Assembly: GCA_016938695.1 (NCBI GenBank)
Contig: JAFGUC010000006.1
Coordinates: 186,001 to 250,000, forward strand
Reading direction: 5' to 3'
DNA: 64,000 nucleotides
Source of the DNA: Candidatus Woesearchaeota archaeon
GTDB lineage: Archaea; Nanobdellota; Nanobdellia; Woesearchaeales; JAFGUC01
Below are positions 27,757 through 35,414 of the stretch, one piece after another (position 1 is the first letter of the stretch; every line of letters begins with the position of its first letter). Position numbers and translations under genes: made by a program. The notes under the pieces were generated by a model. That model was not told where the DNA came from, did no database searches, and was given only the letters and a program-made list of their open reading frames with translations.

Positions 27757-28212
27757 ATGGTAGAAGAAAATTTCAGACACATTGTTCGAGTAGCGAATAC
27801 TGATCTGGATGGTAATAAGCCTATCTTCATGGCTTTACACAAAATTAAAGGTGTAGGTTTTATGTTTTCTCATGCAATATGTCAAGTATTGAACATGGAT
27901 GCAGGTAAGAAAACAGGACTTTTGTCAGAGAAGGAAGTTGAGCAGTTATCATCAGTAATCAGAACTCCTGAAAGCTACAAAATTCCTTCATGGTTATATA
28001 ACCGACGAAAGGATGTCGAGACTGGCGATGACTTACATTTATCTGGTTCAGATCTTAGCTATACAACTTCAAACGATATTAAAGCTATGATGAAGCTGAA
28101 GACTTACAGAGGAGTTAGACATTCATTCAAACTTCCATCACGTGGTCAGAATACTAAATCAAACTTTAGAAAGAGCAAGGTTAAAAACGCAGCAAAGAGA
28201 AAGCGAACTTAA
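27757..28212 (+). CDS. rps13: 30S ribosomal protein S13
   Basis: 151 residues, the archaeal/eukaryotic-type S13 (uS13) of the small-subunit head. Seen: the N-terminal HIVRVANTDLDGNKPIFMAL and the helix-hairpin-helix GVGFMFSHAICQVL. The C-terminal RNA-binding tail reads TYRGVRHSFKLPSRGQNTKS, then a basic end (NAAKRKRT). Length is typical of archaea. It is the first gene of the S13-S4-S11-RpoD cluster, the standard archaeal order. Confidence 0.96.
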   Translation: MVEENFRHIVRVANTDLDGNKPIFMALHKIKGVGFMFSHAICQVLNMDAGKKTGLLSEKEVEQLSSVIRTPESYKIPSWLYNRRKDVETGDDLHLSGSDLSYTTSNDIKAMMKLKTYRGVRHSFKLPSRGQNTKSNFRKSKVKNAAKRKRT

Positions 28213-28223
28213 GGTGACGAATC

Positions 28224-28922
28224 ATGGGAGATCCAAAAAAAATCAGAAAGAAGTATAACACTCCTGCTCATCCTTGGCAAAAAGCTAGGATTGATGAAGA
28301 AAGAGAGCCAGTTAGAAGATTTGGTCTTAAGAGTAAGAAAGAAATCTGGAAAGCTGCTTCAATTTTAAAGAATTTAACTGAACAAGCAAAATCCTTAGTT
28401 GTTAGACAAGGTCCGCAAGCTGAAGTTGAAATGAAAAATCTTCTTAAGAAGGTCCAATCATTAGGCCTAGGAACTGAAAAAGTAACAATTGATGATGTTC
28501 TTGCATTAAAAACTGAAGATATTTTATCAAGACGACTTCAAACTGTTGTATTCCAACAGCAAAAAGCACGAACTGTTAGTCAAGCAAGACAATTTATTGT
28601 ACATGGTCACGTTACAGTAAATGGTGTTAAATTAACTGTTCCAGCATATCTTGTTAAAGCAACAGATGTTATTGGTTATGCAGAAAATTCAAGTTTAAAT
28701 GACCCTGAACATCCAGAAAGGTACGTTGAAAAACTTACACCTGAAGAAGAAGCTGTTAAAGCAGCAGCTGAATTAAAGGCTAAAAAGAAAAAAGTTGTTG
28801 ACGAAGATTTAGACGTTGATGATTCACTTTTGGCTGTTTCAGATGAAGAAGTTGAGAAAAAAATTACCATACCTTCCGCAGATGATGTTGAAGAAACTGT
28901 TGAGGTAAAGAAAGATGAGTGA
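28224..28922 (+). CDS. rps4: 30S ribosomal protein S4 with acidic/lysine C-terminal extension
   Basis: 232 residues. The archaeal S4 (uS4) core is clear: N-terminal [19 protein letters not shown], the S4 RNA-binding domain [18 protein letters not shown] and [10 protein letters not shown]. After about residue 175 a Lys/Glu/Asp-rich extension of roughly 55 residues follows ([20 protein letters not shown] and onward), longer than the usual archaeal tail. AAGGTGA gives a good ribosome binding site before the ATG. The stop overlaps the S11 start by 8 nt. Confidence 0.96.
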   Translation: MGDPKKIRKKYNTPAHPWQKARIDEEREPVRRFGLKSKKEIWKAASILKNLTEQAKSLVVRQGPQAEVEMKNLLKKVQSLGLGTEKVTIDDVLALKTEDILSRRLQTVVFQQQKARTVSQARQFIVHGHVTVNGVKLTVPAYLVKATDVIGYAENSSLNDPEHPERYVEKLTPEEEAVKAAAELKAKKKKVVDEDLDVDDSLLAVSDEEVEKKITIPSADDVEETVEVKKDE

Positions 28923-29370
28923 GGAAACAGAAACTAAACCTAAGGCTGATTTTCCTAGACGAGAATCTAAGCCTCTGAAGGAAAATGTAAGATGGGGTCT
29001 ATGTTACATATATTCATCTTATAACAATACAATTATCCATATAACAGACATTACAGGTTCTGAAACTATCGCTAAAACTAGTGGTGGTCAAGTTGTAAAA
29101 TCTGATAGAATGGAATCAAGTCCAACAGCAGCAATTATTGCTTCTAAAAAAGCAGCAGAAATTGCAAAAGAAAAAGGAATTACTGGCTTGAACATTAAGA
29201 TAAAAGCTCCAGGAGGACATAACGGTCCAAACAACCCAGGTCCAGGTGCACAAGCTGCAATCAGAGCATTATCAAGAATGAGTATTAAGATTGGAATTAT
29301 TGAAGACATAACTCCTCTTCCACACGACGGTTGTCGTAAAAAAGGCGGAAGAAGAGGACGAAGAGTATAA
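28915..29370 (+). CDS. rps11: 30S ribosomal protein S11
   Basis: 151 residues, archaeal S11 (uS11) of the platform. Core motifs visible are [20 protein letters not shown], the Gly/Pro-rich [20 protein letters not shown], and the C-terminal [19 protein letters not shown] short charged N-terminal extension (about 20 residues) precedes the core. The start overlaps rps4 by 8 nt, consistent with coupled translation. Confidence 0.96.
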   Translation: MSEETETKPKADFPRRESKPLKENVRWGLCYIYSSYNNTIIHITDITGSETIAKTSGGQVVKSDRMESSPTAAIIASKKAAEIAKEKGITGLNIKIKAPGGHNGPNNPGPGAQAAIRALSRMSIKIGIIEDITPLPHDGCRKKGGRRGRRV

Positions 29371-29391
29371 GTCTAAGAGGGTGAATTTCAA

Positions 29392-30180
29392 GTGAAGATT
29401 GAGCTAATTAACAAAAACAAAGATGAAAGTCAAGCGTCCTTCCTAGTTAAGGGTGTGACACCAGCTTTTGTCAATACTTTACGAAGGTTAATTTTGGAAC
29501 AAGTTCCAACTCTTGCAATAGAAGATGTAGTTTTTAGAAAGAATGGTTCCATTCTTTATGACGAAATCTTGGCGCATAGATTAGGTTTAGTACCATTGGT
29601 AACAGACTTAAAAAGCTATGTTACGCAGGATAAATGTGAGTGTAAAGGTGAAGGTTGTGCTCAATGTTCACTTAAAATAACTTTAGAAAAACAAGGTCCA
29701 TGTGTTGTGTACTCTGGAGATTTAAAGTTTGCTGACCCTGCAATAAAACCAGTTTTTGACAATATTCCTATTGTTAAACTTTTAGAGGGACAAGATTTGT
29801 CTTTAGAAGCAACAGCAATCCTAGGACGAGGAAAAGATCATACAAAATGGGCACCTGGTTACGCACATTTTAGAAACGTTCCTGAAGTAAAAGTTGTAGG
29901 CGATGTTGTTGATCCTGAAAGAATCGCAAGTCTTTGTCATGGTCTTTTCAGTGTTAAAGCTGGAAAACTAGAAGTTAATCAAGATAAATTACTAGATTAT
30001 AATTTAGCATATCTTGATGATGAATTGGGAAATTCCGTACGGATTAACCTTAAAGAAGATGAATTTATCTTCACAATAGAAACTTGGAAACAATTATCTA
30101 TTAAAGACATTTTAACTGAAAGTTTTAATTGCTTGGATTCGTCAATGGATGAATTTGCAGCAAAAATTAAGGAGCTTTAA
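29392..30180 (+). CDS. rpoD: DNA-directed RNA polymerase subunit D
   Basis: 262 residues, the archaeal counterpart of bacterial alpha / eukaryotic Rpb3, which with subunit L nucleates RNA polymerase assembly. N-terminal FVNTLRRLILEQVPTLAIED and LAHRLGLVPLVTD are the dimerisation signatures. The middle has the cysteine loop CECKGEGCAQC followed by VVYSGDL, as in many archaeal D subunits. The extended cysteine domain that binds an iron-sulfur cluster in some archaea is not obvious here. GTG start at 29392 with GAGGGTGA 7 nt upstream. Sits between rps11 and tRNA-Leu, the common archaeal order. Confidence 0.95.
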   Translation: MKIELINKNKDESQASFLVKGVTPAFVNTLRRLILEQVPTLAIEDVVFRKNGSILYDEILAHRLGLVPLVTDLKSYVTQDKCECKGEGCAQCSLKITLEKQGPCVVYSGDLKFADPAIKPVFDNIPIVKLLEGQDLSLEATAILGRGKDHTKWAPGYAHFRNVPEVKVVGDVVDPERIASLCHGLFSVKAGKLEVNQDKLLDYNLAYLDDELGNSVRINLKEDEFIFTIETWKQLSIKDILTESFNCLDSSMDEFAAKIKEL

Positions 30181-30215
30181 ATCCTTAAAGTTTTTGCCGC
30201 GTTGAAACTCTTTTT

Positions 30216-30299
30216 GTGAGGGTGGCAGAGCGGTCAAATGCGCAAGGTTGAGGGCCTTGTCCCTTAGTGGGTTCGCGTGTTCGAATCACGTCTCTCACA
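30216..30299 (+). tRNA. tRNA-Leu (anticodon GAG)
   Basis: A type II (long variable arm) tRNA. The acceptor stem GTGAGGG pairs with CTCTCAC (one G-U); discriminator A at 30299; CCA is not encoded. The anticodon stem CAAGG/CCTTG encloses TTGAGGG, giving anticodon GAG, which reads CUC/CUU. The variable arm has CCC/GGG pairing and the T arm is CGTG-TTCGAAT-CACG. No intron. It lies inside the RNAP/ribosomal operon just before rpl18e, a location known from other archaea such as the haloarchaeal tRNA-Leu-L18e-L13-S9 cluster. Confidence 0.95.
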
Positions 30300-30342
30300 G
30301 TTATAATGTTTGATAAAAAAATTGAACCGAAATGAGGCTAAA

Positions 30343-30717
30343 ATGAAGCTTGGAAAAGTAAAATATGAGCGAAAGAATGAAGCTTTGCAACATGTAGTTG
30401 ATGTTTTGTTCAAAGTAGCTAAAGAAAACAAAATTAATTTTTGGAAAAGAGTCGCAGAAGATTTGCTAAAACCTGCTAGAAAGAGAATTGCAGTTAATAC
30501 TTCAAAGATTGAACAGGTAGCAAATGACAATGACAATGTTGTTGTATGTGGCAAGGTTCTTGGATATGGTACACTAACAAAGAAAGTTACAGTTGTAGCT
30601 TATCAGTTTTCAGATTCAGCAGTTAAGTCAATTGAATCTGCAGGCGGATCTGTTATGAGCATCCAGGATTTTGTTAAGAAAAATCCTAAAGCAACTGGCG
30701 TGAGGATTATAGAATAG
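30343..30717 (+). CDS. rpl18e: 50S ribosomal protein L18e
   Basis: 124 residues from ATG 30343, 5 nt after a GAGG; the upstream in-frame TTG is only 10 nt after the tRNA and gives a poorer start. L18e (eL18) signatures: FWKRVAEDLLKPARKRIAVN, VVCGKVLGYGTLTKKVTVVA and the C-terminal ATGVRIIE. It begins the L18e-L13-S9-RpoN half of the operon, directly after tRNA-Leu. Confidence 0.94.
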   Translation: MKLGKVKYERKNEALQHVVDVLFKVAKENKINFWKRVAEDLLKPARKRIAVNTSKIEQVANDNDNVVVCGKVLGYGTLTKKVTVVAYQFSDSAVKSIESAGGSVMSIQDFVKKNPKATGVRIIE

Positions 30718-30726
30718 GTGATTATC

Positions 30727-31143
30727 ATGATAGTTATAGATGCTACAAACCAGATTTTAGGACGTCTTGCAACTTTTGCAGCAAAGCAAACATTGTTGGG
30801 CGAAGAAGTAAGGATTATTAATTCAGAAAAGGCAGTTATCTCAGGAACAAAAAGTAACATTGTTGCTAAATACACTCGATTGAGGTCAATGGGTATTCCT
30901 GCAAAAGGACCATATTTCCCAAGACTTCCAGACAGATTTGTTCGAAGAGCAATTAGAGGTATGCTTCCACATAATCAAGCAAGAGGACGAGAAGCTTTTA
31001 AACGAGTACTTTGCTATGTTGGCGTTCCAGCAGAATTTGCAGGAAAAGAAACAATTATGCCTGGTGCAGATGCTTCAAAGTTGATCGATACAAAATATAT
31101 GACTGTTAAGGAAATAACTACTATATTGGGTGCTAAACAATGA
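30727..31143 (+). CDS. rpl13: 50S ribosomal protein L13
   Basis: 138 residues from ATG 30727, 5 nt after AGGTGA (30716-30721); the in-frame GTG at 30718 lies within that site. Archaeal L13 (uL13) features: VIDATNQILGRLATFAAKQ, VRRAIRGMLPHNQARGREAF, KRVLCYVGVP. The stop overlaps the rps9 start by 4 nt (ATGA). Confidence 0.95.
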   Translation: MIVIDATNQILGRLATFAAKQTLLGEEVRIINSEKAVISGTKSNIVAKYTRLRSMGIPAKGPYFPRLPDRFVRRAIRGMLPHNQARGREAFKRVLCYVGVPAEFAGKETIMPGADASKLIDTKYMTVKEITTILGAKQ

Positions 31144-31544
31144 AAAAACAAACTGTTGTCCAAACTGTAGGTAAAAGAAAACGAGCAATTGCTCGAGCTA
31201 CTCTTAAGCCTGGTCAAGGAATTATCAAAATCAACAATTACGCACTTGAAACTTTCAATAATGAACTTTTCGTTGGAAAAATTAAAGAAGTTTTAATTTT
31301 GGCTGGCGAAGACGCAGTTAAGTATGACATTAAGGTAAGTGTTGACGGCGGTGGATTTACAGGCCAAGCTGATGCAATTAGACTTGCAATTGGTAAAGCT
31401 TTGGTAGAAGCTAATCCTAAATTAAAGGATGTATTTTTACGTTACAACAGAAACTTCTTAGTTGCTGACACTAGACGTAAAGAAGTTAGAAAACCAAACT
31501 GTGCTGGTAAAGCAAGATCTAAGGTCCAGAAATCTTACCGTTAG
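31140..31544 (+). CDS. rps9: 30S ribosomal protein S9
   Basis: 134 residues, archaeal S9 (uS9). Visible: TVGKRKRAIARATLKPGQGI at the N-terminus, VDGGGFTGQADAIRLAIGKA in the middle, and the basic tail ending GKARSKVQKSYR that reaches the decoding site. ATGA overlap with rpl13; 12 nt before rpoN. Confidence 0.96.
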   Translation: MKKQTVVQTVGKRKRAIARATLKPGQGIIKINNYALETFNNELFVGKIKEVLILAGEDAVKYDIKVSVDGGGFTGQADAIRLAIGKALVEANPKLKDVFLRYNRNFLVADTRRKEVRKPNCAGKARSKVQKSYR

Positions 31545-31556
31545 AGGTGAAATAAA

Positions 31557-31757
31557 TTGATTATACCTGTAAGATGCTGGAGTTGCGGAAAACCAATCGG
31601 ACATTTGTGGGAAGAGTTTGATCAAAGAGTTCATAAAAAAGGCGAAGACGCTAAAAAAGTTATGGACGAATTAGGTCTAACTCGATACTGTTGTAGAGCA
31701 CAAATGTTAGGTCATGTCGACTTGATTGATACTGCAGCTAAATTTAAACGTGGCTAA
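31557..31757 (+). CDS. rpoN: DNA-directed RNA polymerase subunit N (Rpb10 homologue)
   Basis: 66 residues, the small zinc-binding polymerase subunit that joins the D-L platform. Motifs: MIIPVRCWSCGKPIGHLWEE with CxxC, and RYCCRAQMLGHVDLID with the CC pair completing the zinc site. It begins with TTG, 6 nt after GAGGTGA (31544-31550). Last gene of the operon, followed by T-runs at 31758-31775. Confidence 0.95.
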   Translation: MIIPVRCWSCGKPIGHLWEEFDQRVHKKGEDAKKVMDELGLTRYCCRAQMLGHVDLIDTAAKFKRG

Positions 31758-31776
31758 TTTTTTTTTATTTTTCAAT
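31757..31776 (+). terminator. T-tract terminator after rpoN
   Basis: A run of about 9 T followed by further T-rich sequence directly after the rpoN stop, before the LysRS promoter. Archaeal-type oligo-T termination is inferred. Confidence 0.45.
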
Positions 31777-31790
31777 TTTCTTTTAAGCAA

Positions 31791-31800
31791 ACTATATAAA
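31791..31800 (+). promoter_or_regulatory. TATA box for the LysRS gene
   Basis: ACTATATAAA preceded by a purine-rich AAGCAA element. The predicted start is near 31820, leaving a very short leader before ATG 31833. Confidence 0.55.
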
Positions 31801-31832
31801 TTCAAGCTCAGTTCTTTTCTAAGTGAAAAAAT

Positions 31833-33380
31833 ATGCATTGGTCAGATAATTTTGTGAATAGGATTATCGCTGTAATGGGCGATAAAGAAGAATATACGGT
31901 GGCGTCTGGAATTACACCATCAGGAACAATTCACTTAGGAAATTTTAGAGAAGTCATCACTGTTGATTTGATGGCTAGAGCATTGAAAAAACGTGGAAAG
32001 AATGTAAGATTTATTTATTCTTGGGATGACTATGATGTTTTTAGAAAGGTTCCAGTAAATTTACCAGGTCAAGATATTTTGGTTAAGTATTTACGAATGC
32101 CAATTACTGATGTGCCTGATACAACTGGTGAATATTCATCTTTTGCAAAACGAAATGAAGTACTATTTGAAAATCAAGTGGGTGCTGTTGGAATTTATCC
32201 TGAGTACATTTACCAAGAGAAAAAATATCGAAACTGTGATTATGCAGAAGGTATGAAACTTGCTCTTCAAAATAGAACTGAGGTTGCAAAAATATTAAAT
32301 GATTATAGACGAGAACCATTATCTGAAAATTGGTATCCTGCATCTGTATTTTGTGAGAAATGTAAAAAAGATACAACAAAGGTTACTGGTTACGATGGAG
32401 AATATGGATTGTCTTATACTTGTGAATGTGGTTATTCTGATACTTTTGACTTTAGAGAAAAAGGTATTGGAAAATTAGTCTGGAGAATTGATTGGCCTAT
32501 GCGTTGGGATTACGAAAAGGTTGATTTTGAATCTGGCGGAAAAGATCATTACGCTGCGGGTGGATCTCGGGAAACTGGTGAAAGAATTTATACATTACTT
32601 TGGAATGGAAAGATTACTGGTTTTATGTATGACTGGATTTGTGTAAAAGGTGGAAAAGAATTTTCTTCATCAAAAGGAATTGTTGTAACACTTAATGATG
32701 CACTAGAAGTATATGAACCAGAAATTGTTCGATATTTATTTGCAGGAACTAAACCTGGTTCACCTTTTGCAATATCGTTTGATTTAGATGTTCTAAAAAT
32801 CTATGAAGATTTTGATAAATGTGAGAGAATATATTTTAAGACTGAAGAAGCAAAAGAGAAGGATTATGAGAATCAAAAGAGAATTTATGAATTGTCTTCT
32901 ATTGATGAATCAAAGATTCCTACATCTCAACCAATTCAGCCTAAAATAAGGCATTTAACGAATCTTTTACAGATTAACGAACTAGATGTCGAAAAGGTTT
33001 ACAATTTGTTTGAGAAGCCTTCAAATGAGTTTGATGAGAAACGACTTAGAACAAGAATTTCTTGTGCTAAGAACTGGATTGTGAAGTACGCACCTGAAGA
33101 TTTTAAATTCAGTGTTAATACTAATGTAACTGGTGTTTCATTGTCAGATGATGTCAAGAAAGTAATTGCTTTAGTTTCATCAAAACTAGATTCAATTGAA
33201 ACTGATAAGGATCTTCATAATTATTTCTATGAAGCATGTGAATCTTGTGGAGTTGATACAAAAGACTTTTTCCTTGCATGTTATAAGGTTTTAATCGGCA
33301 AAGAAAAAGGACCTCAATTGGCAAACTTTATTTTGACAATAGGTAAAGAACGAGTTAAAGAGTTATTTAACTCTATTTAA
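31833..33380 (+). CDS. lysS: Lysyl-tRNA synthetase, class I
   Basis: 515 residues. Class I LysRS, the type found in many archaea and some bacteria: it charges tRNA-Lys with lysine using ATP. The HIGH-type motif is HLGN at residues 34-37 (TPSGTIHLGNFRE), the KMSKS-type motif is FSSSKG at 277-282, and a zinc-binding-like Cys set (CEKCKKD, CECGY) lies around 170-200. The C-terminal alpha-helical anticodon-binding region follows. Length is normal. Own promoter, 9 nt before a small downstream ORF that is probably cotranscribed. Confidence 0.95.
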   Translation: MHWSDNFVNRIIAVMGDKEEYTVASGITPSGTIHLGNFREVITVDLMARALKKRGKNVRFIYSWDDYDVFRKVPVNLPGQDILVKYLRMPITDVPDTTGEYSSFAKRNEVLFENQVGAVGIYPEYIYQEKKYRNCDYAEGMKLALQNRTEVAKILNDYRREPLSENWYPASVFCEKCKKDTTKVTGYDGEYGLSYTCECGYSDTFDFREKGIGKLVWRIDWPMRWDYEKVDFESGGKDHYAAGGSRETGERIYTLLWNGKITGFMYDWICVKGGKEFSSSKGIVVTLNDALEVYEPEIVRYLFAGTKPGSPFAISFDLDVLKIYEDFDKCERIYFKTEEAKEKDYENQKRIYELSSIDESKIPTSQPIQPKIRHLTNLLQINELDVEKVYNLFEKPSNEFDEKRLRTRISCAKNWIVKYAPEDFKFSVNTNVTGVSLSDDVKKVIALVSSKLDSIETDKDLHNYFYEACESCGVDTKDFFLACYKVLIGKEKGPQLANFILTIGKERVKELFNSI

Positions 33381-33389
33381 TTTTTTAAA

Positions 33390-33611
33390 ATGGAAATTCA
33401 AGAATTATATTCTAAGTTTATGGAAGTCGTAGAGAAATATGGATTTAAAGAAGAATCCCTTGCTACAGAGATTTCTAATTACTTGGCAAAGCAAAAGGTT
33501 GTAAATGCTTCTACTTTTGCAGTTGACTTTGCTATGGAAGAGTCTGATGCTTCGGTGTTTTTAGCTTTTTTGGAAAGAGGATTGGACTTTTATAGTATGA
33601 CTCGTGGTTAA
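33390..33611 (+). CDS. Small uncharacterised helical protein
   Basis: 73 residues, 9 nt downstream of LysRS and likely in the same transcript. All-helical, slightly acidic, with a hydrophobic pattern over LATEISNYLAKQK and FAVDFAMEESDASVFLAFLE. No motif, signal or membrane segment. Not recognised. Confidence 0.6.
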   Translation: MEIQELYSKFMEVVEKYGFKEESLATEISNYLAKQKVVNASTFAVDFAMEESDASVFLAFLERGLDFYSMTRG

Positions 33612-33642
33612 TTATCAAATTGTTTTTTAATTTTCATGTTGA

Positions 33643-33747
33643 AGTAGATACGGTGATTATGGGATATGGACCCCTTATGAAATGAAAGCTCTTACACCAA
33701 AACACCAAAAAAATTTATTCAAGACGTTCAACAAACTATTTCTGTGA
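33643..33747 (+). pseudogene. Coding remnant without a start (plus strand)
   Basis: The frame between two stops reads SRYGDYGIWTPYEMKALTPK and continues HQKNLFKTFNKLFL before TGA. It has protein-like composition (Trp, Tyr, Pro and charged residues in balance), unlike shadow frames in this AT-rich DNA, but has no ATG, GTG or TTG near its beginning and no ribosome binding site. Probably the decayed end of a gene at the border of the accessory island. Confidence 0.3.
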
Positions 33748-33759
33748 AGTAATCTATTA

Positions 33760-33867
33760 TTAGTCTGTTGCGGTACTTGGAAAAACTCTAAAGGTTTTTC
33801 CTAAATTTCTCACCCAAATTTCTTCCGTTCCACTTGAGTCTTGTAGTTTGATAGTTCTTGAGGGACT
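33760..33867 (-). pseudogene. Coding remnant without a start (minus strand)
   Basis: On the minus strand a 35-codon frame between TAG and a triple stop (TAA TAA TAG) includes TIKLQDSSGTEEIWVRNLGK followed by TFRVFPSTATD. It looks like genuine protein but has no start. Upstream of the TAG the same frame continues with NVDNIRISRSF, so one in-frame TAG may have interrupted a longer small gene. It converges with the plus-strand remnant that ends 12 nt away. Confidence 0.3.
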
Positions 33868-33934
33868 CTAGAAACTTCGGCTAATCCTGATGTTATCTAC
33901 ATTTTACTTCCGTTTAAACTTATTGTGTAATTAT

Positions 33935-34001
33935 GTAATAATTATTACTTGTATATAAATCTTTCGATATGTAAACATTTATATATGTCATAATGTAAAC
34001 A
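33935..34001 (+). promoter_or_regulatory. Promoter and likely operators of the RHH-led island
   Basis: A perfect 14 bp palindrome GTAATAATTATTAC (33935-33948) is followed by TATA TTTATATATG (33978-33987). The TATA element is flanked by two direct repeats of ATGTAAACA at 33969-33977 and 33993-34001, 24 bp apart. The gene that follows encodes a ribbon-helix-helix protein, and such proteins usually bind short repeats in their own promoters, so autoregulation is a natural inference. Confidence 0.5.
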
Positions 34002-34007
34002 AAATAT

Positions 34008-34169
34008 ATGGGAGATAAAAAAGATTCAAAAGAATTGGAGACAATTTCTTTTAGGGGGATCAAAGATAAATGGATTGACTTCACATATATTGCTAAGAAG
34101 AAAGGTCATAAGAATGCTTGGTCAGCATTAGAACCGTTAATTAATGAATTTATCAGATCTAAAAAATGA
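34008..34169 (+). CDS. Small ribbon-helix-helix (RHH) DNA-binding protein
   Basis: 53 residues. The layout is that of RHH/CopG-type regulators: a short polar head, a beta-strand (ETISFRGI), helix 1 (KWIDFTYIAKKKG) and helix 2 (AWSALEPLINEFIRS). The ATG lies about 30 nt after the TATA box at 33978-33987, so the mRNA is nearly leaderless. It heads the accessory gene set and has repeat sequences in its promoter that could be its own operators. It is 16 nt upstream of the next gene. Confidence 0.65.
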   Translation: MGDKKDSKELETISFRGIKDKWIDFTYIAKKKGHKNAWSALEPLINEFIRSKK

Positions 34170-34185
34170 AATGACTTAAAAGAAA

Positions 34186-34812
34186 ATGGTAGAAGATGAA
34201 CAAAAAAAGAATGATTTTCTGAATAAGAAATCAATTGAAATATCCTTAAGAAAATTTAATGACTTTGCATCTGATGTATTAAATTCAGATTATGATAATT
34301 TTAGTAATGCCTTCACAATACTGATGAATTTCTTTGAAACAGATTTTGTTTTTAGCAGATTACATAAAGAACTTTCATTAATAGATGTTAATTTTGACAA
34401 ATGGTGGTCTGAAAGACAAGCAACAGGAGGTTCGTTCATTGGAAGTAAACAATGGATTTTACCAATAAACGAAGATGAAAGAATTGCAATTCTATTTAGA
34501 ATTTGTCTTAAAGTACAATCAGGCGATATTGATCCTGCTCAAAATATAGGTAGGGATTTCTTTGCAAAACGCTATGATAATCTTCATGACTATATTCAAC
34601 ATTTCACTGAAAATGTAGTAAGTCCTCTTTTAAGATCAATAGGATATAAAGTTGAAGAAATAGCTGAAAAAATAGAATATGACTATCCCGATGATAGACT
34701 TATACCATCGAATATCATTGTTTTTTATCAAGATAACTCTGTTACTGTCAAGGATACAGAATTTAATGCAGATTCAATAATTGGTGAGGGAAATAAAATT
34801 GACAAAAAATAA
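34186..34812 (+). CDS. Uncharacterised island protein A, helical with beta-repeat tail
   Basis: 208 residues; no family assigned. The protein is mostly helical. A central segment (DKWWSERQATGGSFIGSKQW, then ILPINEDERIAILFRI) looks like a conserved loop-and-helix core. The last 25 residues switch to short beta pattern: NSVTVKDTEFNADSIIGEGN followed by KI. The next protein begins with a clearly related pattern, suggesting that the two proteins dock through it. No catalytic motif or membrane segment was seen. No strong ribosome binding site precedes the ATG, so it may be translated by coupling to the RHH gene. It overlaps the next gene. Confidence 0.7.
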   Translation: MVEDEQKKNDFLNKKSIEISLRKFNDFASDVLNSDYDNFSNAFTILMNFFETDFVFSRLHKELSLIDVNFDKWWSERQATGGSFIGSKQWILPINEDERIAILFRICLKVQSGDIDPAQNIGRDFFAKRYDNLHDYIQHFTENVVSPLLRSIGYKVEEIAEKIEYDYPDDRLIPSNIIVFYQDNSVTVKDTEFNADSIIGEGNKIDKK

Positions 34813-35413
34813 TTCAATAAATATTTCAGGCAAAACCTCTTTCAAAGGCGATGCTATTGTTGGTCATAGAAATAAGGTTTCAAAAACAAATTCCCCCACT
34901 ATTTCTGCTTCAGGAAGTAGTTCAGTTAATGTTAATATTCAAGATGGTGTAAAAAAATATAAAGGAGATAAAATAGATACGTGGATTTATGATAACTTGG
35001 CACCAATACTTATGGGGAAAATTGGTGAAAAGAAGTTAATAATTACAGGAGCCATCTCTTTTCCGATTAGTATTTTAGGAATATTCAGTTACTTCAAGGG
35101 AACTATGAATATAGAGAAATTCTTAGATTTCTTGCCTGGTTTACCATATCAACCAATTATCTATATTTCTATTGTTCTATTCTTCATTGGAGCTATATCC
35201 TTAGGAACTGTTGCATATTTTCATGATAGAAAATGTAAGAAATGTAACACACCCTATGCTTACGAAGAATCAAGATTGCCTGATATTGAGGAAGTAGAAA
35301 CTCGTAAAGGAACACGAATAACTACATTGAGACACTATAAATGTAAACATTGTGGACATGAGGATGATAGAGAATCCTCAACACTTATAGAAAAAGAAGA
35401 TAATTCAAATTAA
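34799..35413 (+). CDS. Uncharacterised island protein B: beta-repeat head, two membrane helices, zinc ribbon
   Basis: 204 residues from TTG 34799, which follows GTGAGGG (34784-34790) by 8 nt; the frame is open a little further upstream. The head, NSINISGKTSFKGDAIVGHR followed by NKV, closely matches the tail of protein A. A Ser-rich stretch follows, then two membrane helices at about residues 83-105 and 122-145 (SIVLFFIGAISLGTVAYF). The C-terminus is a zinc-ribbon-like domain with CKKC and CKHC about 44 residues apart. One end may thus face a partner protein and the other a nucleic acid or nuclease. The combination is not one I recognise. It overlaps protein A by 14 nt and ends one base before the nuclease gene. 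Confidence 0.7.
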   Translation: MTKNNSINISGKTSFKGDAIVGHRNKVSKTNSPTISASGSSSVNVNIQDGVKKYKGDKIDTWIYDNLAPILMGKIGEKKLIITGAISFPISILGIFSYFKGTMNIEKFLDFLPGLPYQPIIYISIVLFFIGAISLGTVAYFHDRKCKKCNTPYAYEESRLPDIEEVETRKGTRITTLRHYKCKHCGHEDDRESSTLIEKEDNSN

Positions 35414-35414
35414 A

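Noticed and set aside
30264-30554. Minus-strand frame across tRNA-Leu and rpl18e
   Set aside because: Overlaps a certain tRNA and ribosomal protein gene; a shadow.
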